Positions 28,077 through 36,478 are shown, numbered from the stretch's first letter. The stretch is 64,000 nucleotides of DNA from Propionibacteriales bacterium (GCA_026392415.1 JAPLCC010000017.1:62001-126000); one strand, 5' to 3'. Translations and numbers: made by a program. The notes: generated from the sequence alone by a model not told the origin.

Positions 28077-28661
28077 TCATCGCAGGACGGGGAACCGCCG
28101 CACGATCTGGCTCTTCGCCCACAGGGTGCCCATACCCCAGGTGTCGCCGGCCAGAGTGGCCGCGAGCACGACGAGGGTGATCGCGCCGAGCAGGTGGTCG
28201 TCGAGCACGGGGTTGTTCTCCAGCGGGAACGAGGCGGCGTACATCATCAGGTAGAGCACGCTTCCGGTGGCGGCGGCCATCCGGACGCCGACGCCGAGGA
28301 TGAGGGCGACGCCGATGCCAGCGAGGCCGAGCATGAACAGCCAGTCGGCCCAGGCGTCACCGGCGATGCCGGTGAAGAAGCCGTGGAACCAGTTGTCCTC
28401 GGACACGCCGAAGTTGAGGAAGCCGAAGGTCGGGCTGCCCTCGTTGATCCAGGCATCCGGGCCGAACCGGTCGACGGTGCCGGTCTCGGCATTCACGCCG
28501 GTGGCGTAGCCGAGCGCCAGCAGCTTGTCGAGGAACGCCCAGAGGAATGTCACTCCGAATCCGATCCGAAGGACAGCCAGGGCCCGCCTCGCCGTCACAT
28601 GGGTCACGATGTCGCGCTCGACGAGAACGTCTGCATGCAGGTGGTTGTGTACGGCGGTCAT
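28077..28661 (-). CDS. DoxX-like integral membrane protein
   Basis: A 194-aa protein with four hydrophobic helices: ALAVLRIGFGVTFLWAFLDKLLALGY, WADWLFMLGLAGIGVALILG, MAAATGSVLYLMMYAASF and LLGAITLVVLAATLAG. The first helix with RIGFGVTFLWAFLDK is typical of DoxX/TQO small-subunit-like proteins. The 40-residue loop between helices 1 and 2 is probably external. Family members are linked to thiosulfate:quinone oxidoreduction or to membrane redox complexes, but most actinobacterial copies have no known role. ATG 28661 follows GGAGG. It appears monocistronic, ending before the terminator at 28027-28062. Confidence 0.78.
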   Translation of the reverse strand: MTAVHNHLHADVLVERDIVTHVTARRALAVLRIGFGVTFLWAFLDKLLALGYATGVNAETGTVDRFGPDAWINEGSPTFGFLNFGVSEDNWFHGFFTGIAGDAWADWLFMLGLAGIGVALILGVGVRMAAATGSVLYLMMYAASFPLENNPVLDDHLLGAITLVVLAATLAGDTWGMGTLWAKSQIVRRFPVLR

Positions 28662-28767
28662 GATTCCTCCACAGTCCGGGGCCCCGAGGGGTTGTGTCTC
28701 CACTGTGGTGGCTGCCGCTGTCCGGGCGGAGAGGCGTAGGTCCGATCCCCGACGGCCAAAGGTCCCG

Positions 28768-29448
28768 TCAGTCCAGCGAACCGACGCCGGACGGAACAGA
28801 ACCTTGCGTGGCCCAGGACGGAATGATGAAGAGCCCCTGCGCCTTGATCCCGGGTTCGTCACTGTTCGCGGCGCTGATCTGCGCAGTGACGGTGACCTTG
28901 CGGCCGACCTCTTCGGTGATCTGCGCCTGCATCCGAACGCGTCCGAGCGGGATCGGCTGCTCGTAGCGCAGGGTCAGGGTGCCCGTGACCGTCAGTCGGG
29001 TGTGGGCGGCGCTGGCGGTCTCACCCATCAGGTGGTCGAGGATCAGGGCCGAGACGCCGCCGTGGACGCACCCCGGGGGACCCTCGTAGGCGACGCCGAG
29101 GTCGACCTCGGAGCGCACGATCCCGTCCTCGCCCCACTGCAGCACCACCGGCGGCGCGATCGCATTGCGGATCCCGACGACGGCGTTGCCCCAGTTCCAC
29201 GACCGTCCCTCGGCGTTGAAGTGCACGCCGGCCGGGGCGTCGTCGGCGTCCTCGGCAAGGATCCGGGCGGCCTGCCTCACCAGTTCCTGTGCCTCGGCGA
29301 CGACGTCGGGGGACACCTGGGTGCGGATCGCGACGTCGACGAGTCCGCGGATGTCGTCGGCCAGCGCACCGTGGACCTGCTCGGACTCGACGATCGAGGC
29401 GGTGGATGCGTCGGAGAGCACGAAGGACGCGGAGGAGAGACTGGACAC
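28768..29448 (-). CDS. Hotdog-fold (PaaI-type) acyl-CoA thioesterase
   Basis: A 226-aa protein with a single hotdog domain in its C-terminal two thirds. The core helix motif GPPGCVHGGVSALILDHLMG matches the HGG(x)n-Asp signature of PaaI/4HBT thioesterases, which hydrolyse acyl-CoA thioesters. The N-terminal 75 residues are helical and are seen in many actinobacterial members. GTG 29448 is exactly 6 bases after TAGTCT, so the message is probably leaderless, and the 16-base palindrome at 29441-29456 covers the start. Divergent from the alpha/beta hydrolase at 29487. Substrate unknown. Confidence 0.82.
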   Translation of the reverse strand: MSSLSSASFVLSDASTASIVESEQVHGALADDIRGLVDVAIRTQVSPDVVAEAQELVRQAARILAEDADDAPAGVHFNAEGRSWNWGNAVVGIRNAIAPPVVLQWGEDGIVRSEVDLGVAYEGPPGCVHGGVSALILDHLMGETASAAHTRLTVTGTLTLRYEQPIPLGRVRMQAQITEEVGRKVTVTAQISAANSDEPGIKAQGLFIIPSWATQGSVPSGVGSLD

Positions 29449-29460
29449 CTGTCCAGACTA
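29441..29460 (-). promoter_or_regulatory. Perfect palindrome over a leaderless start, with -10 element
   Basis: CTGGACACCTGTCCAG (29441-29456) is a perfect inverted repeat with 7-base arms around CC. On the minus strand the -10 element TAGTCT (29460-29455) is followed by 6 bases and the GTG start at 29448, so a protein bound here would block initiation directly. It also lies in the upstream region of the plus-strand gene at 29487. Confidence 0.5.
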
Positions 29461-29486
29461 GCGGTGATTGCTGGCAGAGTGGCGCC

Positions 29487-30848
29487 GTGTCCCCGCTGAC
29501 CTTTCGACCGCTACCGCCCGGACCTCCGCAGCTCGCAGCGGTGTCTCCCGGCCCGGACCTCGCGGCGGCCGGCTTCGCCGAGACCGAGTACGTCGTCTCG
29601 GGCACGGCCTGGCGCCACGTCGCGGCACCAGGACCGGACGGTGGCGCGGTCCGCGGTGACGAGGCGTCCTTCGCGACCCGGATCGTCGTGCGGGCTCCGG
29701 TCGACGTCGCGTCGTTCAGCGGCGTGGTCGTCGTCGAGTGGCTCAACGTCAGCAGCGGCAGCGACGCAGCGCCCGACTACACCTACCTGGCCGAGGAGAT
29801 CGTCCGGCGGCGGCATGCCTGGGTCGGTGTCTCCGCGCAACAGCTCGGAGTCGTCGGCGGTCGGCCGTCCATCGGTGGGGACCCGTCGACCGGCCTCGCC
29901 GGCAGCGACCCGGCGCGGTACGGCGACCTGACGCATCCGGGTGACGCCTACAGCTATGACATGTTCGGCCGCATCGCTGCCGCGCTGGGCCGGGGTGCAG
30001 GTCCACTCGCGGAGCACCCGGTCACCCGGCTGATCGCTGTCGGTGAGTCACAGTCGGCCTTCGCGCTGACCACCTACATCAATACCGTCGTGCCGACGGG
30101 TGACGTCTTCGAGTTCGATGCCTACCTCGTGCACAGCCGGGGTCGCGCCGAGCTGGGCCTCGGTGACGTCGGACGTCCGCACGACCTGGACGCCGTACGG
30201 TCGGGCCCGCCGGCGCCCTTTCGCGGAGACCTCCGGGCTCCGGTGATCGTCGTCCAGACCGAGACCGACGTGCTCTCGTCCCGCTTCCGTTACGTCGACG
30301 CGCGGCAGGAGGACGGTCCGCTCCTGCGCGTGTGGGAGGTCGCCGGCACCGCCCATGCCGACCTGTGGCAGATCGGTGAGTTCGAGTCGCTGCTGGGCTG
30401 TCCGGAACCGGTGAATCGCGGACAGCAGGCCTACGTGCTCCGGGCCGCCCTGCGCTCGCTGGAGACCTGGGCTGCGGGGGAGGGCGCCCCACCTGCGGCC
30501 GAAGGACTCGCCGTGGAGCCGGATCAGGATCGCTTCGAGGTCGATGCGGTGGGCAACGTCCGTGGCGGCGTCCGCACGCCCTGCGTCGACGCTCCCGTGC
30601 AGGTTCTGACCGGTCTGGCGCCGCCGGACGCCTCGGTGCTCTGCAGCCTTTTCGGGGCCACCCGGGAGCTGGCCGACGACGTGCTCCGGGCCAGGCACCG
30701 GTCCGTCGAGCACTACCTCGAGGAGTACGCCGCAGCGACCGATGCAGCCATCGCGGCCGGGTTCGTCCTGCCCGAGGACCGGGTGGCGCTGCTGGCCGAG
30801 GCCCGCCCGGACCTGGTCGCGGCCACGGTCGGACCGCCGCGCTCTTGA
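29487..30848 (+). CDS. Alpha/beta hydrolase domain-containing protein (PF20091-like)
   Basis: A 453-aa hydrolase. The nucleophile elbow is VGESQSAFAL with Ser188 central to GxSxS. Preceding blocks (VVVEWLNVSSGSDAAPDYTYLAEEIVRR) are characteristic of the large 'alpha/beta hydrolase domain' family seen in actinobacteria. A candidate catalytic His lies in VAGTAHADLWQIG. The N-terminus is acidic and Pro-rich with no signal peptide. The GTG at 29487 is 6 bases after CAGAGT, a possible leaderless start; no ribosome site is seen. Substrate unknown. It converges on the aldolase gene with a 21-base gap. Confidence 0.75.
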   Translation: MSPLTFRPLPPGPPQLAAVSPGPDLAAAGFAETEYVVSGTAWRHVAAPGPDGGAVRGDEASFATRIVVRAPVDVASFSGVVVVEWLNVSSGSDAAPDYTYLAEEIVRRRHAWVGVSAQQLGVVGGRPSIGGDPSTGLAGSDPARYGDLTHPGDAYSYDMFGRIAAALGRGAGPLAEHPVTRLIAVGESQSAFALTTYINTVVPTGDVFEFDAYLVHSRGRAELGLGDVGRPHDLDAVRSGPPAPFRGDLRAPVIVVQTETDVLSSRFRYVDARQEDGPLLRVWEVAGTAHADLWQIGEFESLLGCPEPVNRGQQAYVLRAALRSLETWAAGEGAPPAAEGLAVEPDQDRFEVDAVGNVRGGVRTPCVDAPVQVLTGLAPPDASVLCSLFGATRELADDVLRARHRSVEHYLEEYAAATDAAIAAGFVLPEDRVALLAEARPDLVAATVGPPRS

Positions 30849-30869
30849 GCCGGCAGGAACGTTCGGGTG

Positions 30870-31925
30870 TCAGCCGACGAACGCCGGATCCTTCTCGAGC
30901 GCGGCGGTGTAGGCGCCCGCGCGTGCAGCGCCATTGAGGCGAGCCCTCTTGATCAGCGCCGCCTGCGCCATTGCGCGCCCGGCGAGATCCTCCGACCACA
31001 CGCGCAGGACGGGTGCCTGCAGCGCCCGGCCGTAGGAGAAGCTGAGTTCCCACGGCTGCGCCGGGAGGCGGTTGAGTGCGTCGAGGCGAGCGGTGGCTTC
31101 CTGGTCGCTCTGGCCGCCGGAGAGGAAGAGCACCCCGGCCACGGCAGCGGGCACGGCGGCACGCAGCGCCTCGATGGTGGCGGTGGCGATCTCCCCGTCG
31201 CTCGCCTGCGCTGCTGCAACCGTTCCCGGGAGGACCATGTTCGGTTTGAGCAGCGTGGCTTCCAGCACCACCCGATGCTCGGCCAGTTGCGCGTAGACCT
31301 CGTCGAGCACCCGGCGGGTGACCGTTGCGCACGTCGAGATGTCGTGGGCACCGTCCATCAGGACCTCGGGCTCGACGATGGGGACCAGTCCGGCCTCCTG
31401 GGAGAGTGCGGCGTAGCGCGCCAGGAGGTGAGCGTTCGTCCGGATGGCTGTGTCGGTCGGCATGCCGTCGTCGATACGGATGACGGCGCGCCACTTGGCG
31501 AACCGCAACCCCAGCCCGGCGTACACGCCGAGCCTTTCGCGAAGTCCGTCGAGGCCCTCGGTGGCGACCTCTCCGGGGAACCCGGCGAGCGGCCTGATGC
31601 CGCGGTCCACCTTGATGCCGGGGATGATGCCCTGCCTGCGCAGGACCTCCGGCAGCGCCGTGCCTGCGTCGTCGGTCTGATGGACGGTCTCGTCGAACAG
31701 GATCACTCCGCTGATGTGCTCGCTGAGGCCCTCAGCGGTGAAGAGGGTCTCGCGGTAGGCACGGCGAAGCGACTCGCTCGATTCCAGTCCCACGGCGGCG
31801 AGCCGCTTGGCCATGGTCGGGGCGCTCTCGTCGGCAGCGAGCACCCCCTTGCCCGGTGCCACGATCGCCCGTGCCGTCTCCACCATTGCGTCGGTCATTG
31901 CGTCGGTCATTGCGTCGGTCTTCAT
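30870..31925 (-). CDS. Class I fructose-bisphosphate aldolase
   Basis: A 351-aa Schiff-base aldolase cleaving fructose-1,6-bisphosphate to dihydroxyacetone phosphate and glyceraldehyde-3-phosphate. Landmarks: GKGVLAADESAPTMAKRL near the N-terminus, FAKWRAVI, VPIVEPEVLMDGAHD, and the Schiff-base Lys in ATLLKPNMVLPG, followed by LSGGQSDQEA. It is the animal-type class I form, found sporadically in actinobacteria alongside class II. ATG 31925 follows GGAG by 5 bases. The first codons contain three copies of a 12-base repeat encoding Thr-Asp-Ala-Met, so start assignment and N-terminal length are uncertain by up to 12 residues. Confidence 0.93.
   Translation of the reverse strand: MKTDAMTDAMTDAMVETARAIVAPGKGVLAADESAPTMAKRLAAVGLESSESLRRAYRETLFTAEGLSEHISGVILFDETVHQTDDAGTALPEVLRRQGIIPGIKVDRGIRPLAGFPGEVATEGLDGLRERLGVYAGLGLRFAKWRAVIRIDDGMPTDTAIRTNAHLLARYAALSQEAGLVPIVEPEVLMDGAHDISTCATVTRRVLDEVYAQLAEHRVVLEATLLKPNMVLPGTVAAAQASDGEIATATIEALRAAVPAAVAGVLFLSGGQSDQEATARLDALNRLPAQPWELSFSYGRALQAPVLRVWSEDLAGRAMAQAALIKRARLNGAARAGAYTAALEKDPAFVG
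31884..31919. repeat. 12-base in-frame tandem repeat, three copies, in the aldolase N-terminus
   Basis: Three perfect copies of CATTGCGTCGGT on the plus strand (ACCGACGCAATG on the coding strand) encode Thr-Asp-Ala-Met three times. Each unit supplies an in-frame ATG. Gain or loss of a unit by slippage would lengthen or shorten the protein by four residues without a frameshift. Confidence 0.85.
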
Positions 31926-31985
31926 CACTGCTCCACTCCTCGGTCGAGCTGATCTGTCAGAACCAGCGGACGAACGCTGGGCGTG

Positions 31986-32240
31986 TCACGCCAGGACGCC
32001 GCGGTGGTCAGTCAACCGCGGCGTGGCACTGATGATCCGGTCGGCAATGCTGCGCCGGGCGACCGCCTCGCACAGCGCCATCCCCCCGTTGGACCCACCC
32101 AGGTGGTTCGCCTTGACGAGCCGGTGTGCCCGGGTCACTGCGGCAAGAATCTGTCCGGGCGGCACACTGCCGGCGTACTCGACCATCAATCGTTCAGCGA
32201 GATCGCGTCGCTCGTTCCTGCGGTTCCACATGTCGTTCAC
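31986..32240 (-). CDS. Small hypothetical helical protein
   Basis: An 84-aa protein from GTG 32240, with GGAGGGAG 7 to 8 bases upstream. It begins [24 protein letters not shown]. The rest is predicted helical ([33 protein letters not shown]), in a pattern I have seen in short actinobacterial proteins of unknown function. It lies 60 bases upstream of the aldolase on the same strand, so the two may share a message. There is no enzyme motif or membrane segment. The frame stays open upstream, and the call rests mainly on the ribosome site and codon use. Confidence 0.5.
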   Translation of the reverse strand: MNDMWNRRNERRDLAERLMVEYAGSVPPGQILAAVTRAHRLVKANHLGGSNGGMALCEAVARRSIADRIISATPRLTDHRGVLA

Positions 32241-32404
32241 GGGTGTCTCCCTCCACCGCTCAACAGGGTCCGCCGGTGGGGCCGGTGGGGAACAGTGCCA
32301 AAGGTCCCAAGTCCTGGGCCTTCGCTCGCCACCGCAGCGCAACAGGCGTCTATCGTGACGGCCATGCCCACCCCGATGCCTACGACCAGCGCGGCCTGAT
32401 CACG

Positions 32405-33310
32405 ATGCAGACCCGACGCACGCCGGATGCGCGTTTCGCCGAACTGCCGGACTATCCCTTCGCGGAGCACCACGCGGAGGTCGGAGACGGCCTCCGGATG
32501 CACTACGTCGACGAAGGGCCCCGCGACGGATCCCCGGTGCTGATGCTGCACGGCGAGCCGACGTGGAGCTACCTGTACCGGCACATGATCCCGGTCTTCG
32601 CAGGCGCAGGGATGCGGGCTCTCGCGCCGGACCTGATCGGATTCGGCAAGTCCGACAAGCCCACGCAGATGGACGACTACTCCTACCAGGCCCACATGGA
32701 CTGGGTGACGACATGGATGCTCGACCTGGACCTGCGCGGCATCACCCTCATCTGCCAGGACTGGGGGTCACTGATCGGGCTGCGACTGGCCGCGGAGAAC
32801 GTCGAGCGGTTCGACCGGATCGTCGTCGCCAACGGCTTCCTGCCCACCGGTGACCACGACCCGGGTTCGGCCTTCAAGGTGTGGCGGGCGTTCGCCCGCC
32901 GCACGCCGGTCTTCCCGATCGGTCGGATCGTCGACTTCGGCACCCAGCGCAAGCTCACCAGCGCCGAGCGCGCGGCGTACGACGCACCGTTCCCGGACCG
33001 GTCCTTCAAGGCCGGTGCCCGCATGTTTCCTCGGCTCGTCCCCACCTCGCCGAGCGACCCCGCAGCGCCGGCCAACCGTGCAGCGTGGCAGACGCTGGGG
33101 GAGTGGCAGAAGCCCTTCCTGACGCTCTTCGGCGCCGCCGATCCGATCCTCGGGAAGATGGACCGGCAGCTGCGGGCACATGTGCCGGGCAGTGAGGGCC
33201 AGCCGCACGCCCGGCTCAGTGGCAGTCACTTCGTCCAGGAGGACGCCGGCGTCGAGATCGCCCAGCGGACCGTCGACTGGATCGCGTCGCTGGAGCCGAC
33301 CGCGACCTGA
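32405..33310 (+). CDS. Haloalkane dehalogenase, subfamily I type
   Basis: A 301-aa alpha/beta hydrolase with a complete dehalogenase active site: oxyanion/halide loop [11 protein letters not shown] (Glu51), nucleophile Asp119 with halide-binding Trp120 (CQDWGSL), acid Asp246 in GAADPILG, and base His275 in SGSHFVQ. Asp in the acid position and the overall pattern match subfamily I (DhlA/DmbB-like) rather than LinB. The enzyme hydrolyses carbon-halogen bonds to alcohols; natural substrates in soil actinobacteria are unclear. No Shine-Dalgarno sequence precedes ATG 32405. A short frame starting GTG 32355 ends 5 bases before it. It is convergent with the transporter at 33322. Confidence 0.9.
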   Translation: MQTRRTPDARFAELPDYPFAEHHAEVGDGLRMHYVDEGPRDGSPVLMLHGEPTWSYLYRHMIPVFAGAGMRALAPDLIGFGKSDKPTQMDDYSYQAHMDWVTTWMLDLDLRGITLICQDWGSLIGLRLAAENVERFDRIVVANGFLPTGDHDPGSAFKVWRAFARRTPVFPIGRIVDFGTQRKLTSAERAAYDAPFPDRSFKAGARMFPRLVPTSPSDPAAPANRAAWQTLGEWQKPFLTLFGAADPILGKMDRQLRAHVPGSEGQPHARLSGSHFVQEDAGVEIAQRTVDWIASLEPTAT

Positions 33311-33321
33311 CCCGGCCACCC

Positions 33322-34590
33322 TCAGGTCATCGTGAGGACGAGGAGCGCGACCACGCAGAGGGCGATCAGCCCGATCGCGACCAGGTAGACGACTGATTCG
33401 AGCCGGCTGGCGCGGTGCTCACCCATGAGATCGGCGTCGCGGGCCAGCCCGTGGATGAACAGCAACAGCGGCAGCAGCAGCACCGCGTTGAGCACCTGGG
33501 TCAACACGAGAAGGGGAACGAGCGGCACGCCAGGGATGAGCACCGACGCCGCGGCGGTGCCGGTGATCAGGATGAAGGTCGAGTAGAACACCGGAGCTCG
33601 ACGGAAACCGTCGTCGAGTGCCCCTTCGTGGCCGGTGAACTCGCACACCGAATACGCCGTCGACAGGGGCACGATCGCCGCCGCCAGCAGTGCTGCTCCG
33701 ATGAGCCCCACGCCGAACAGCATGCTGGCGAACTGACCGGCCAGCGGTTCGAGAGCACCGGCGGCGTCCGCGGCAGAGTCGATCCGCACCCCGTCGACGT
33801 GCAGTGTCTCCGCGCAGGTCACCACGACGAAGAACCCGATGACCCCGGTCAGCACCGATCCGGTCACGACGTCGATGCGTTCGTTGCCCAGGTCGGCTGG
33901 TGCGAGCTTCTTGTCCACTGCGTAGGACTGGATGAAGCTCAACCCCCACGGTGCCAACGTGGTCCCGACCGTCGCGACGATGATGAGCAGTGCGTCGCGG
34001 TCCATCGGGGTCGACGGCACGAGCAGCCCAGTGGCGGCCTTCCCCCAGTCGGGTCCGACCACGAAGCCGGCGGCGATGTAGGCGATGAACACCGCGGCCA
34101 GCAGCATCAGCAGGTGCTCGACGCGGTGGAAACGTCCCCGGAGGACGAGCACCGAGACGAACACGGCAGCGATCGGCACGGACAGGTGGCGGGTGATGCC
34201 GAACAGCTCGAACCCGGCTGCCAGGCCGGCGAACTCGGCACACGCGGTGCCGAGGTTCGCCGCCAGCAGGAGAGCCATGGCGAGGGTGCCCGACCGGGCG
34301 CCGTACCGGTCCCGGACGAGTCCGATGAGTCCCTGGCCCGTGGCGACGCCCATCCGCGCGCCGAGACTGTGGAAGAGCACCAGGGCCACGGTCGACAGGA
34401 GCAGCACCCAGAGGAGCTGGTAGCCGTAGTCGGCGCCGAGCACCGAGTACGTCGTGATGCCTGCCGGATCGTCGTCGGAGAGCCCTGCGAGCAGTCCCGG
34501 TCCGACCACGGCCAGGAGGGCAGCCGCTCGGACCTTCCGGGCCCGGGACCGAGGGTGCTGCGGGCGGACCGGAGCGTCGATGGTGTCCAC
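33322..34590 (-). CDS. NRAMP-family divalent metal transporter, atypical metal site
   Basis: A 422-aa membrane protein with 11 hydrophobic helices and NRAMP organisation. The TM1 metal motif, normally DPGN, reads D41-P-A-G44 (LSDDDPAGITTYS). The TM6 motif, normally MPH, reads A213-P-W (TTLAPWGLSF). Loss of the TM6 Met, whose sulfur favours transition metals, is the kind of change described for NRAMP-related magnesium transporters, so Mg2+ or Mn2+ is as likely as Fe2+. The start is GTG, 3 bases after the upstream gene, whose product resembles the MgtE regulatory domain. That pairing supports magnesium. Substrate assignment remains inference. Confidence 0.85.
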   Translation of the reverse strand: MDTIDAPVRPQHPRSRARKVRAAALLAVVGPGLLAGLSDDDPAGITTYSVLGADYGYQLLWVLLLSTVALVLFHSLGARMGVATGQGLIGLVRDRYGARSGTLAMALLLAANLGTACAEFAGLAAGFELFGITRHLSVPIAAVFVSVLVLRGRFHRVEHLLMLLAAVFIAYIAAGFVVGPDWGKAATGLLVPSTPMDRDALLIIVATVGTTLAPWGLSFIQSYAVDKKLAPADLGNERIDVVTGSVLTGVIGFFVVVTCAETLHVDGVRIDSAADAAGALEPLAGQFASMLFGVGLIGAALLAAAIVPLSTAYSVCEFTGHEGALDDGFRRAPVFYSTFILITGTAAASVLIPGVPLVPLLVLTQVLNAVLLLPLLLFIHGLARDADLMGEHRASRLESVVYLVAIGLIALCVVALLVLTMT

Positions 34591-34593
34591 CGC

Positions 34594-35427
34594 TCATCGC
34601 TCCGCAGGACGGTTGAGTCGCCAACCGGCCGTGCGCAGGAAGCGGTGACGTCGGATCGGGGACCGGTGTCGGCTGAGCTCGACGATCGTCTCGGCGTGCT
34701 CCGTGGCGGCAGCAGCAGCCAGTCGTCGCCGTTCGCCGAGACTCAGCGCGTGGACGAGGCGGCGACCGGTGCGGGGGTGGCTGCGGTGGATGGCCGCGGC
34801 GGCGTGGGCCGGGTCGACTGCATGGATCACGTCCGTGGCGTCGTGGGTGCTGAGCCTGGTGAGCAGCTCGGCCAGTCCGTGGGCGTCGAGTCGACGGAAG
34901 TTCGCGGCGTCGGTGGTGAGCTGCACCTGGTGACCACGACGCGACGACAGGTGCACAGCAGCCCAGGCGAGGGGGTTCACCGGCCGCCGTCGGGCCAGGC
35001 GCCCGAGGCCCACCCGCCGCAGGAGACCGGCACTGCCCAGGTCGAGTGCCACGACGTCGAGACCGCCGGCGCTTCGCCGCAGGATCACCTCGGACACCCG
35101 GGACAGGCGCAGACCGCGGAGGTCGACGACCTGGGTGTCCAGGACGTCGCGGCCCAACAAGAGCTCGTGAGGCTCGAGCGGAGGCCGACGAGGGTCCGCC
35201 TCCACGGCGTCGGCGGGTGCCCGGACGACGAGTTGCCCTGGGGTCACGTCGATGACGTCAGCCCAGGTCAGGAGGTGGGCCCGTCGCCGCCCCGCCTTCA
35301 CGAAAACGCGGTGCACCGGCGGCTCCTCGAGCCCGAGCTGCACGCTGAGATCCGCCACTCGCCCGAGCCGGTGGCCGTCCTGTGTGACCACCGGTAGGCC
35401 GAGCTGCTCGGAAAGAAAGATGGTCAC
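34594..35427 (-). CDS. PRC-barrel / MgtE N-domain-like protein, partner of the transporter
   Basis: A 277-aa soluble protein. Residues 1-75 (GLPVVTQDGHRLGRVADLSVQLG ... HLLTWADVIDV) and about 90-150 look like two PRC-barrel-like units. The C-terminal half has the repeated short helices of the MgtE N-domain (FRRLDAHGLAELLTRLSTHDATDVIHAVDP), the cytosolic magnesium sensor of MgtE channels, but there are no CBS domains and no channel. It is encoded 3 bases upstream of the NRAMP-like transporter and is probably its regulatory subunit. Basic residues are abundant near the C-terminus. Confidence 0.75.
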   Translation of the reverse strand: MTIFLSEQLGLPVVTQDGHRLGRVADLSVQLGLEEPPVHRVFVKAGRRRAHLLTWADVIDVTPGQLVVRAPADAVEADPRRPPLEPHELLLGRDVLDTQVVDLRGLRLSRVSEVILRRSAGGLDVVALDLGSAGLLRRVGLGRLARRRPVNPLAWAAVHLSSRRGHQVQLTTDAANFRRLDAHGLAELLTRLSTHDATDVIHAVDPAHAAAAIHRSHPRTGRRLVHALSLGERRRLAAAAATEHAETIVELSRHRSPIRRHRFLRTAGWRLNRPAER

Positions 35428-35543
35428 GGGCCCTGTCGCTCACCTTCGTCGGCGTCCCGCCCATCGCAGCACACTCGAGCGGCGCTCCGCAGGGCCGAAC
35501 GTCCCGGTGGCGCGGGACATCAGGCAGCCGGCCAGGCCGCAGG

Positions 35544-35933
35544 TCAGCGCCGGAGGAATCCGAGGAGCAGGTTCGTGAGGCTGAAGGCGTCGTCCCAGAC
35601 GGTGATCAGACCGTCGCGGACGGTGAAGGTCCCCCGGACCCAGAAGCCGGTCTTCACCGGGCCCTTCCAGAGGTGGTCGGTGCGGTCGGTGAGCACGCGG
35701 CCGTCCTCGCCCGCTGCGATGGCGTGGATGTCCACGCCGAATCCCAGACCGCGTCGCTCCATGTCTCGCACCATCGCGAACACCCTCTTGCCGCGGAAGG
35801 TGGGAAGCCCGGTGTTGCGCCATTCGACGTCCGGGCTGAGCAGTGCCAGCGCTCGATCGCTGTCCGGTACGGCGAGGGCCTCGAGGAAGTCGCGCACGAC
35901 AGCGATGTTGGCGGTGGTCATGGCGTCAGTCAT
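35544..35933 (-). CDS. Limonene-1,2-epoxide hydrolase-like protein (NTF2 fold)
   Basis: A 129-aa single-domain protein of the LEH/SnoaL-like NTF2 fold. The segments VEWRNTGLPTFRGKRVF, GRVLTDRTDHLWKG and GTFTVRDGLITVWDDAF match the epoxide-hydrolase group, with Asp-Arg-Asp residues available for the water-activating triad (Arg and Asp in TDRTD, Asp in VRDGLI or WDD). The substrate is unknown; a true limonene epoxide role is not implied. ATG 35933 is 6 bases after TAGCCT, so the transcript is probably leaderless. Only 29 bases separate it from divergent trmL. Confidence 0.75.
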   Translation of the reverse strand: MTDAMTTANIAVVRDFLEALAVPDSDRALALLSPDVEWRNTGLPTFRGKRVFAMVRDMERRGLGFGVDIHAIAAGEDGRVLTDRTDHLWKGPVKTGFWVRGTFTVRDGLITVWDDAFSLTNLLLGFLRR

Positions 35934-35939
35934 GGCCGC

Positions 35940-35957
35940 AGGCTAGCGGGATAGGTT
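35940..35957. promoter_or_regulatory. Back-to-back -10 elements of two divergent leaderless genes
   Basis: In the 29-base gap between divergent starts, TAGCCT on the minus strand (35945-35940) lies 6 bases from ATG 35933, and TAGGTT on the plus strand (35952-35957) lies 5 bases from GTG 35963. Neither gene has a ribosome site. Each -35 region would fall inside the other gene's promoter or coding sequence, so the two promoters probably compete. Confidence 0.45.
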
Positions 35958-35962
35958 GAGGC

Positions 35963-36433
35963 GTGTTCCACGTGATGTTCCTCGAGCCGCAGATCCCACC
36001 CAACACGGGCAACGCGATCCGGATGGTGTCGGGCACCGGAGCCACCCTGCACCTGGTCGAGCCGCTCGGGTTCGACCTGTCCGAGCCCAAGTTGAAGCGG
36101 GCGGGGCTGGACTACCACGACCTCGCGTCCGTCGAGGTGCATGCCGATCTCGACACAGCGCTGGGCAGCGCAGCGCTGGCCACCTCCAGGGTCTTCGCGT
36201 TCACGGCGCACGCGACCCGTTGGTACACGGAGGTCGAGTTCCGGGCCGGCGACGTCCTGCTGTTCGGGCCGGAACCGACCGGACTGTCCGACGACGTGCT
36301 GGGCCACCCTCGGGTCACCGAGCGGATCCGGATCCCGATGCTGGCCGGACGTCGGTCGCTCAACTTGTCGAACTCGGCTGCCGTGGTGACCTACGAGGCC
36401 TGGCGTCAGCAGGGATTCCCGGGCGCGCAGTAG
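35963..36433 (+). CDS. trmL: tRNA (cytidine(34)-2'-O)-methyltransferase
   Basis: A 156-aa SPOUT-class RNA methyltransferase. Motifs are FLEPQIPPNTGNAIRMV at the N-terminus, the trefoil-knot cofactor segments LLFGPEPTGL and IPMLAGRRSLNLSNSAAVVTYEAWRQ. TrmL uses S-adenosylmethionine to methylate the ribose of the wobble base in tRNA-Leu isoacceptors. The length is exactly that of the family. The GTG start at 35963 is preceded by TAGGTT and no ribosome site. Confidence 0.93.
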   Translation: MFHVMFLEPQIPPNTGNAIRMVSGTGATLHLVEPLGFDLSEPKLKRAGLDYHDLASVEVHADLDTALGSAALATSRVFAFTAHATRWYTEVEFRAGDVLLFGPEPTGLSDDVLGHPRVTERIRIPMLAGRRSLNLSNSAAVVTYEAWRQQGFPGAQ

Positions 36434-36478
36434 GCGGGTTCTTCGTCGTGTCTCCCCGTCGCCGCGGACCGTGCGGCT

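Noticed and set aside
32355..32399. Short frame GTG...TGA just before the haloalkane dehalogenase, as a leader peptide
   Set aside because: There is no attenuator hairpin or repeated codon pattern; it is probably a chance frame.
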